DNA from: Metellina segmentata
Taxonomy: Eukaryota; Arthropoda; Arachnida; Araneae; Tetragnathidae
Assembly: GCA_947359465.1 (NCBI GenBank)
Contig: OX375872.1
Coordinates: forward strand, 7,448,137-7,512,136
Reading direction: 5' to 3'
DNA: 64,000 bases
Every line of letters begins with the position of its first letter. Positions within the stretch are counted from its first letter, which is position 1. This document shows positions 58,201 through 64,000 of this stretch, piece by piece. The translations under genes and the position numbers were made by a program. A model generated the notes under the pieces. It was not told the origin of the DNA. It worked only from the letters and a program-made list of their open reading frames with translations, and did no database searches.

Positions 58201-58967
58201 GCATCGAACACAATCCTCCATTTGGTCTCGTTAAGTTTCACTTTTTTGACAGCATGATGGGGTAGGTAAAATACAGTGTTTAAATTCGACGGCTCTAGCT
58301 CGCAAACTTCAACGTGTCCTTCTTCAATGTAGTTTAGCATACAACCATCGTATTCTTTCTTCATAGCAGCATTAGATGCAAGTCGCTTCTGGAGAGACTC
58401 CAAACGTTTTTCGGTAGTAGCTATGTTAGTAGACAAAATTGATGTTGTAGGCTTCCTAGGCAGAGACACAACTCTACGATTTCCCTCAGTTTGGTAGGTT
58501 TCGTGAAATTCTCTCATAATTTCATTCTCTCGAACAGTCTTGTTCCTAATTTGAGTGTCTTTGATACCAATACAATCCAACTCCCACAAGCAACGCACTT
58601 CGTCGTCCAAACAATCACCAGAAATTTGAACAGAAACATGGTGAACTGATGAATCATGTTTGATAGTGGTGTGTGTTCGTGACCCATTAAGTACCCATCC
58701 AAAAATAGTGGGTACTATGGCAAGAGATTCTGTAACTTTAATCGGGGGTTCCGTAGTGACCACATGCCAATAATTGTCGCCACCAATGAGCAATTCGATG
58801 GGTAAGTTGTCGTCTCCTGGAGGGTCTGCAAGTGTTAGTTTTCGGCTCCGAGCAAATCGAACAACGTCCGCAGGGGCAGCAGGGTGTGAGGTATGTTCAA
58901 GCTTTCGAAAGATGTTATAGAAACAGAGTTTTTGTTCCACAAACTTGAAAGTGAAAGTTGCACACAT
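55257..58967 (-). CDS. BEL/Pao pol (RT, RNase H, integrase), uninterrupted
   Basis: 1236 codons without a stop. It begins with the second half of the DUF1758 protease region ('LPIELLIGGDNYWHV', 'VPTIFGWVLNG'). Then comes reverse transcriptase ('KWRIVFDASSHDPG', 'LPFGLACSPF', YMDD near 57825), RNase H ('QVFCDASERAYGAVLYI', 'LWSDSQVVLGWIRSDP', 'NPADILSRG'), the integrase zinc-binding segment ('HTHLKMHHLG', 'CLPCKIL'), and catalytic D in 'GIDFAGPL' (near 56190), D in 'YTDNATTF' (near 55985) and E in 'GGFWERMIG' (near 55835). A C-terminal DUF5641-type domain follows. The nominal ATG at 58967 probably lies within the original polyprotein: the frame overlaps gag-protease by 133 nt and starts mid-protease. 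Confidence 0.9.
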   Translation of the reverse strand: MCATFTFKFVEQKLCFYNIFRKLEHTSHPAAPADVVRFARSRKLTLADPPGDDNLPIELLIGGDNYWHVVTTEPPIKVTESLAIVPTIFGWVLNGSRTHTTIKHDSSVHHVSVQISGDCLDDEVRCLWELDCIGIKDTQIRNKTVRENEIMREFHETYQTEGNRRVVSLPRKPTTSILSTNIATTEKRLESLQKRLASNAAMKKEYDGCMLNYIEEGHVEVCELEPSNLNTVFYLPHHAVKKVKLNETKWRIVFDASSHDPGMPSLNDTLEIGPNLLPETIGCLLRLRMHKFAVTSDGKKAFLQLSLHERDRDSTRFFWYRLSQDKTNTTFTDEIITYRFTRLPFGLACSPFLLCAATRELASKHLHKFPIAAPMIDKHLYMDDFVASVETESEITTLHKEVKELMQLIDIPMEKWATNSTMFQSQLRDQYEGFKTTVKVLGIEWNTETDTLGNSFKTSLCAVQDKPLTKRWLLHCIASFYDPLGLFSPFVIFGKIMFQDTWILGIKWDEILPSNLATSWNAAVGELDDVCSFQIPRFIGVSSHVPFTIQVFCDASERAYGAVLYIVSSQGEQTNVQLVCSRNRLAPIKKVTLPRLELLASLMGARLLRYFCAETNIPMSNATLWSDSQVVLGWIRSDPNKWKTFVCNRVTEIVSHTNPSQWRHCPGKDNPADILSRGTSPSTLRHLEIWWHGPKWLIKPVDWPDSNNTYEDYTHNLELKKKKVQTFHTVSTLPIISAGNYSSFFKLLRVTSWIFRFIHNCKTQEKMVGELNATELNQALNYWIQTVQKESFPLEYEALSKSKSLPKNSKIEKFNPLFDNNLIRLGGRLQFSDLSESEKHPILLEGSHPFTSLLIRHTHLKMHHLGVRIVLSQLRSEWWILRARLAIKRVIYTCLPCKILKQKRGEQIEAPLPAERIQKSTPFETTGIDFAGPLYVKNAKLVTKAYIVIFTCAVTRAIHLEVVSNLSTDVFLLAVRMQQRFVSRRSLSHTVYTDNATTFCAADKELRSLWDIISSSKVHKFYAHRNMKWKFIASRAAWWGGFWERMIGTIKQCLRKTLGKACLDTTGLVTVLCDIEAAVNSRPIVHEYGIADDPDEALTPSHFLIGKRLTTIPSGPSSSDSDLTRIWRSRQHLMDSFWKRWQREYLMDLRTFHHVKNPPKGTEIRVGDVVLLQEDVRPRHTWRKALVESVILGRDNKARTCILRVNGQTISRPVQLVIPLEVDQGGEDVARRYEIK
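55285..55296 (-). other. Polypurine tract of the inner BEL/Pao
   Basis: On the minus strand 'gggcggggagga' directly abuts the 3' LTR. It also codes for pol residues. Confidence 0.7.
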
Positions 58968-60484
58968 CGTCGCATGTTTCGTGAAGAGCTGGGAGATTCA
59001 AAAGCATGTACATTTAGTTTCTCAGTGCTTACAATTGGGAGTTTCAGTTTGTCAATGAGGTTTGCATCGACAAAACTTGTTTGGCTACCTCCATCCAAAA
59101 TGCATCGGGTTAATTTCGTTAGACCTGTGGGGCCAGTAACATACACGCGTGCAGTTTGTAAATGCGTAATGCTAGTTTTAGGTATGTTAATGTGATGAAC
59201 CTCACTATTTTGGATCGCAGTGTTTAGAGCAGACGAACAAATGGATACGTGGTGTTTCTTCTTGAATTTTGTGCAGCGAGCAGTGTCTTTACGAGGACAA
59301 TTTGACATTCTGTGTCCTCTATTAGTACACAAGAAACAACGGTTAGAGCCTTTTAGCTTTTGTATGCGAGTGTCATAGTCAGTTATGGTTTCGCATTTCT
59401 GGGCCAAATGACCAGAAGATTCACAAAAGGGGCAAAAAGGGGTATAATTCTTTTTCTTGTATACAGAAGTGGACTTAGTATTCACGTTAAAGGCAGTAGT
59501 TGGAGTAAACGGTTCAATAACATCACCTTTTATTTTTGACGTAGTTAATGCTCCTTGCACTTCTTGTGATAAGAACTCCATCATTTTCGTAATGCTTCCT
59601 TCAGCCAATTTTTCTCTTTGGGCATGAATAATCCACTGTTTACAAATGTCGTCTGGAAACGCTCGTAGTAATTTTGGAGCTAATACACGACCGTAACTGT
59701 CAATGTCCTCACCAAGTGCGCGTAAGGCCTGTAATCTTCTATTACATTCAATGTAGGTTTCATTTAGGGCTGTTGGCGATGATTTGCGTACTGGTGTTAG
59801 ATTTTCCAGAAAGTCCAAATGTGCTTGGATAATTCTATCTTTGTTCCCATATCTATCTATAAGGAGCTTTTTAGTGGTTTCATATGTGGCAGCAACAATA
59901 CTGATACCATCAACTAAACGTCTTGGTTCGTCTTGCAAATAACCTCTTAGGAACACATGTTTGTCGATAGTTGAAAGGTTTGGATTGGAGTCTACAGAAG
60001 ACTGGAATTGTTCCCAAAAGCTTTGCCAATTTTCAATTTCACCTCCAAATGGTTCTAACTTAATCGTCGGTAGTTTCACTGTGTACGTTGAGGTAACAGG
60101 TGTTATCTGACCAGCAAGTGATGGATTAGTAAACGAATTAGTCGCCAAATTGACATTGTCAGTACCGAAATTAATAGTTGGCGATAATTTATGTTGGATG
60201 ATTTTTCGGGCTTTAAAAATTGCGCGCTCAGCACTTTCTGTATAAGTTTCACATTGGGTAATGTCATGTTCATATTCGTCATCCGTAAAAAGAACATGGA
60301 TTTCATTATCAACCGTTTTCATTTCATTTAAGATGGTTGTTAAACGACTTACCGCATATTCCACATCTTCATTCGTAGTAACGTCTGTCATATTATTAAT
60401 CTCAGTTGAGAAACGAGTTATGTTGCTTCGAATATTTTTTCGTTTCCGCTTCAATTGGAACACTTGTTCGTCTTTAGTCGCCAT
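58835..60484 (-). CDS. BEL/Pao gag and protease N-terminal half
   Basis: The ATG at 60484 ('MATKDEQVFQLKRKRKNI') is preferred; the open frame begins at 60577, nearer the LTR, with a hydrophobic leader unlike Gag. Domains: N-terminal coiled coil; DUF1759 Gag-like region ('EIENWQSFWEQFQSSVDS', 'YLQDEPRRLVDG'); zinc knuckles CPFCESSGHLAQKC (near 59425) and CFLCTNRGHRMSNC (near 59320); a third Cys-His cluster, CTKFKKKHH, in which the second cysteine is F; and DUF1758 protease with ILDGGSQT (near 59090), where the usual DSG is DGG. It ends at 58835 after 'TLFDLLGAEN', inside the protease domain, while the family-like sequence continues in the pol frame. A one-base indel in an originally single polyprotein is the simplest explanation. 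Confidence 0.88.
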   Translation of the reverse strand: MATKDEQVFQLKRKRKNIRSNITRFSTEINNMTDVTTNEDVEYAVSRLTTILNEMKTVDNEIHVLFTDDEYEHDITQCETYTESAERAIFKARKIIQHKLSPTINFGTDNVNLATNSFTNPSLAGQITPVTSTYTVKLPTIKLEPFGGEIENWQSFWEQFQSSVDSNPNLSTIDKHVFLRGYLQDEPRRLVDGISIVAATYETTKKLLIDRYGNKDRIIQAHLDFLENLTPVRKSSPTALNETYIECNRRLQALRALGEDIDSYGRVLAPKLLRAFPDDICKQWIIHAQREKLAEGSITKMMEFLSQEVQGALTTSKIKGDVIEPFTPTTAFNVNTKSTSVYKKKNYTPFCPFCESSGHLAQKCETITDYDTRIQKLKGSNRCFLCTNRGHRMSNCPRKDTARCTKFKKKHHVSICSSALNTAIQNSEVHHINIPKTSITHLQTARVYVTGPTGLTKLTRCILDGGSQTSFVDANLIDKLKLPIVSTEKLNVHAFESPSSSRNMRRCVQLSLSSLWNKNSVSITSFESLNIPHTLLPLRTLFDLLGAEN

Positions 60485-60591
60485 TTTTCTTCCGTGGAGA
60501 TCGAAGTTCGCAATAGTAAAAGTTTCGTAAATAAGTAGTAGTAAAAAAGTAGTAAATAAGTAGTTGCGTAGTTCCAAGTCGCTGATTCGTA

Positions 60592-60608
60592 TGAGTATTT
60601 CGGCACCA
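60592..60608 (-). other. Primer-binding site of the inner BEL/Pao
   Basis: On the minus strand 'tggtgccgaaatactc' starts two bases after the 5' LTR. TGGTGCCGAAA is the common BEL/Pao form. Confidence 0.8.
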
Positions 60609-60610
60609 GA

Positions 60611-60765
60611 TGTTAATTCGCGTAAACGTAATTATAAAACACAACTTCAGAATATTTGAAAGAACAACATCTACATTTATTTTCTAACGAACGACTACTA
60701 CACAAGAGTGTTGCCATGCAGAGACAACTAAGTAATTTTACTTAATCTCGTACCGGCGTGCAACA
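60611..60765 (-). repeat. 5' LTR of the inner BEL/Pao
   Basis: 155 bp, one difference from 55130-55284 (near 60634). It has TGTTG...TAACA ends on the minus strand. Confidence 0.93.
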
Positions 60766-62622
60766 AGTTTAATTTCAGATTGGTTCATCTCGCTAACGCT
60801 CAAGGTTCCAGACTTCTTTGGAAGGTTTCCTCGAGACTTGTTAACAAATCTGCAAATATAACTTAATATTCTAATTAAACGAAAATAGTTATTACTTACA
60901 CTAATTATATCATTCACAAAGTTACTCGTATTGACATTAAGGCAAACCAAGTTATTGGAGTCAATAAATGTTGACAGTTCAGAATCATGAGATCCCGATT
61001 TTTGGAGGGTCTTGAATTCGGACTGGAATTCCTCGATTGAACTCACTGGCGGCGACTCAGTGCAAGGCATGTCCCCAGTGGACAGGAATGGAGGCCCAGT
61101 CCACCACAGCGAGTTGTGCTGCAGGCTCGATGGGTCGAGACCTCTAGAAACGAGGTCAGCCGGGTTCTGGGCCGATGGAACATGATGCCACTGCTCTTCA
61201 GATGTCAATTGTTGAATGGTGACAACTCGATTTGCTACGAAGGTCTTGAGCGTGTTAGGATCCTTCCTTATCCACGCCAAGACAATTGTGGAATCGCTCC
61301 ACAGGTACGTTGGAGGTGCATTTAGTTGTAGGGCTCTCGCCACTCGTGTCATCAGCTTTGTGAGAAGGACATCGGCACGCAGCTCGAGCCGAGGTATGGT
61401 GACCTTTTTCACGGGTGCTACTCTGCTCTTGCTCGTCACAAGCCTCACTGTTGTCTTGTCATCTGAGGAATGAGAACGGCAATATATCACTGCCCCGTAA
61501 CACTTCTCTGAAGAATCTGCAAAACCGTGTAACTCAATCCTCATCACGTTAGGATTCGCAATACACCTTCCAATGTAAATACTGTTTATGCTGTTGAAGT
61601 CCTCAAGAAACCGGTGCCACTCGTTGGATTCGTCAGAAGGCAGCTCGCATACCAGTCGATTTGAAGACGCCAAAGGCTCTGCATGAAGATCTTGGCCTTA
61701 GCCACCACTGGCCCAAGTAGCCCCAACGGATCGAAAAGTCTGGCAATGGTGGAAAGGACACATCTTTTGGTGTAGGAGTCCTTCAACTCAACTGCAACTC
61801 GGAAAGCAAAGCAGTCTTCTTGTGACCTCCAGGACACTCCCAACGCCTTTGTCTCGATGAGGTATCCTCCGTTGCTGTTTGATGCCAGATCTGCATGACT
61901 CCCACTCCCCTTGTGTAGGGCCATCCCTCCTTTCTCCAATATGCCAGCAAGTTGACTCTTAAGCTCCATAGCTTCGTCTAAAGTCGATGCGCCGCACAGC
62001 ACGTCGTCCATGTAAAAGTTCTCTCTAAGGACCGGCGCTGCCAAGCGCTGCTCTCTTCATCTCTGGATAGTTGCAGCAATGTTCTCGTTGCTAAGAAGGG
62101 AGCGCTCACAGTCCCATATGTCACTGTTGTAAGCTCGAAGGTTTTCACAGGATCATCTGGTCTTTCCTTCCACAAAATTCTCAGCAACGGCTGTTGGTTC
62201 TCGTGCATGAGTATCATGCGATACATCATCTTTACATCTGCTGTAAAGGCATAAGGATGCTCTCTGAATTTCATATTAATTGCGTACAAATCATCTTGTA
62301 CTAGTCCTCCGTTATATTGCTGCGAATTTAGCGACAACCCATTAGTGGTGGGATTGGACGCGTTAAATACCACCCTCAACTTAGTGGTACTTTTCTCTGG
62401 CTTCTAAACGCCATGATGTGGCATGTAGTAGCCTACCTCTGCATTTCCATTCTCTGCAACAACTTCTCTCATATGTCCAAATTTTTCATATTCGCTCATA
62501 AAATCCTTGTATAATTTTAAATATTCTGGTTCTCTGCTTAGTTTTCTCCATAATGCATTCAATCGTTTGAGAGCAATGTCCCTTGATTCACCCAAACATT
62601 TTGGATCATCTTTAAGGGGCAT
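60766..62622 (-). pseudogene. Outer BEL/Pao pol, RT and RNase H part
   Basis: The reading passes through several frames. 62404-62622 has 'LKRLNALWRKLSREPEYL' and 'GYYMPHHGV', followed by a stop; 61978-62379 has 'LRVVFNASNPTTNG' from the preceding frame edge, 'FTADVKMMYRMI' and 'GTVSAPFLATRTL'; 61586-62044 has 'NFYMDDVLCGAS' (YMDD near 62010) and 'ARLFDPLGLLGPV'; 60738-61673 is RNase H ('LHGFADSSEKCYGAVIY', 'YLWSDSTIVLAWIRKDP', 'NPADLVSRGL'). The last frame runs across the insertion junction and ends in the LTR of the inner element. The integrase continues at 53791-55124. Confidence 0.85.
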
Positions 62623-62756
62623 TTTAACTATATAGCGGCCCTCAACATCCCTAGAATGCGTTTTTACGTAATGTTCCTCACATAAATTAGCCTCTTTATT
62701 TTTAGTTCTCTCTAACTCAACATTTTCAATTTCCCAAAAATGTTTTAACGTCTCAT

Positions 62757-63210
62757 TTAGATCTCCCTCTTAAATGAATCCACTACATCCGAAATTGACC
62801 CACTCGCAACATAACCAAAAACCGTGTTTTGGAAGAACAAGTTTGAATTAGGTAAACAAACCTGTCCGGGTCTTAATAATTGATAAAACAACTCGGCAGA
62901 TAATAAACAATCCACCCTTTGAGGTATCCAAAATTGATCCGCTAAATTAATATAATATGGAATCTGTTCAATCACATTTAAACTCTCAGTTGATGTTACC
63001 TCGGTAATTTTATTTACAACCAACGTATTTAAGTTCGCTTGAAAAGATCCATCTGCATTCGAAATTTCTGTTTCGATGCAATTGTTTACAAAAAGAGGAA
63101 TTATCCAAACACTTAACTAATATATTTATTTTTTGTTTCTTCAAGTTTAATCTATCAGCACATTTTTTTTGTTAATAAGTTGCTTTGACTTCCCGAATCG
63201 AGAATCGCTC
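62757..63210 (-). pseudogene. Outer BEL/Pao protease
   Basis: Minus strand. 'ARAILDSGSQSNLLTKK' near 63160-63205 carries the intact BEL/Pao active-site DSGSQ, followed by a stop. 62757-63023 then gives the C-terminal half ('VDCLLSAELFYQLLRPGQVC', 'NTVFGYVASGSI') in another frame. Confidence 0.78.
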
Positions 63211-63470
63211 TGGCAGTCTGCCAAATACCATGTTTCCCCTTGTTTGATACCAATATGACTCATTGTTTCCCGGTCCAAACAACTAAATATTTTATCGGAC
63301 ACCATAAGTTCACACAGTTCTTCAAACTTAGAAACATTTCTTAATTTACAATAGTATTCAAACATTGCACTTACAGTGTGTATCGAAATGATAGGTCCAC
63401 CCGTATTTTTCAAAGTTTCGACTCTTAATTGAGAATAATAATCACTTTTTTTGTAGAGATAATTATACAA
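63147..63470 (-). pseudogene. Outer BEL/Pao gag remnant
   Basis: 'YYSQLRVETLKNTGG' and 'SKFEELCELMVSDKIFSCLD', then 'RETMSHIGIKQGETW', are typical of the middle of BEL/Pao Gag in arthropods. The sequence then jumps directly to the protease region, so the zinc-knuckle segment has been deleted. Nothing of the N-terminal Gag is recognised beyond 63470. Confidence 0.7.
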
Positions 63471-63710
63471 TAATCATTATAACTATTTAGGAAGCAATTT
63501 GTTAAAATTAGATAATTCATTTTTATTTTATGTAAATTTTTATTTTGAGACCGTTTCAAAAAGATAGGTCCGCCTTTATAAATCTTTGCACCAAAACGTT
63601 TATTTCCAGAAAATATGCATAAATATCATAGTTATGTCTTACTGTGGGATCACGCTGGCTGTTGTGGAGGTATTTAAACAAATTTGAACATCACGTTGTA
63701 ATCAAACGAA
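63471..63710. other. AT-rich gap between the BEL remnant and the Tc1-like gene
   Basis: Probably holds the left terminal repeat and leader of the Tc1-like element ('gagaccgtttcaaaaagata' near 63547 is a candidate), but the partner end is outside the window. Confidence 0.35.
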
Positions 63711-64000
63711 ATGGGTCGTCGTTGCAATCTTTCGCTGGTTGAGGAGGGAAATTTGATGCATTTAAGAAGTATGGAAAATCGAATAAAGAACTAGCAAAAC
63801 CTTTAAACAGATTGCATAATGTTGTAAACAAATTTTTGTGACTTATATGTACTTATGGCAATAAAAAATCATCTGGGTGGCCATCAAAAATGACACCCCG
63901 AAAAAGAAGGACTATCGTAAAGGAGTTAAAATCTGGTGATACGAGCTTATCCACTTTGGCGAGACAACAAAACCCTCCGATATCAAAATCTACGGCCCAT
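63711..64000 (+). pseudogene. Tc1-like transposase start, runs off the window
   Basis: The ATG at 63711 gives 'MGRRCNLSLVEEGN', then a frame change to 'AFKKYGKSNKELAKPLNRLH' and 'NVVNKFL', a stop, and 'YGNKKSSGWPSKMTPRKRR' to the window end. This is the N-terminal helix-turn-helix and GRP-type linker pattern of Tc1/Tc3-group transposases (W replaces R). The frameshift and stop show decay. The left terminus is not resolved and the rest lies outside. Confidence 0.7.

Larger units (their letters stand above)
55130..60765 (-). mobile_element. Young BEL/Pao retrotransposon, nearly intact
   Basis: 5636 bp with 155-bp LTRs that differ at one position. The 5-bp target duplication AGTTT lies at 55125-55129 and 60766-60770. 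The primer-binding site, polypurine tract, gag-protease frame and long pol frame are all present. It inserted into pol of an older BEL/Pao element in the same orientation. The only obvious lesion is the frame change between gag-protease and pol. Confidence 0.93.
53339..63470 (-). mobile_element. Old BEL/Pao retrotransposon, 5' truncated and split
   Basis: Minus-strand pieces lie on both sides of the inner element (55130-60765). On the high side are Gag remnant, protease, RT and RNase H; on the low side are integrase and a likely 3' LTR. The target duplication AGTTT of the inner element joins them inside pol. No 5' LTR is visible beyond 63470, where AT-rich sequence and a Tc1 relic begin. Confidence 0.85.

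Overview
The window looks like repeat-dense, AT-rich intergenic DNA from an animal, most likely an arthropod. The Tc1, mariner, BEL/Pao and tRNA-SINE mixture resembles what I know of spider (orb-weaver) genomes, but that assignment is an inference. I found no host gene, no RNA gene apart from tRNA-derived SINEs, and no prokaryotic feature. Almost every recognisable open frame belongs to a transposable element, and most are broken.

Layout. 1-2411: scattered SINE copies on both strands. 2412-12600: a young Ty3/gypsy retrotransposon with a tandem LTR structure, whose gag is split by a 2.8 kb element with long terminal inverted repeats. 12957-13579: a 127-bp minisatellite. 13720-16180: a decayed hAT transposase interrupted by a 1492-bp Tc1 element. 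16940-39620: a satellite of about 112- and 129-bp monomers, locally organised as a 241-bp higher-order repeat, cut in two by a 6645-bp TA-flanked transposon (30590-37234). That transposon carries a mariner, a piggyBac deletion derivative and an unnamed transposase-like relic. The whole satellite is bracketed by an inverted repeat (16559-16755 and 39868-40070). 40166-41496: a mariner. 42235-44227: two abutting MITEs with TTA target sites. 44440-44740: the end of another hAT transposase.

45657-51896 is a second LTR retrotransposon in which integrase lies before reverse transcriptase (the Gmr1 arrangement). 53339-63470 is an old BEL/Pao element on the minus strand, split by a nearly intact younger BEL/Pao element (55130-60765). 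The last 300 bases hold the start of a decayed Tc1-like transposase that runs off the window.

Relative ages follow from nesting and LTR divergence counted by eye. The first gypsy element (2 differences in 453 bp between complete LTRs) and the inner BEL/Pao (1 in 155) are recent. The Gmr1-like element (12 in 376) is older. The hAT pieces and the outer BEL/Pao are oldest. The elements do not form a pathway; the window is a record of successive insertions, recombination and satellite amplification.
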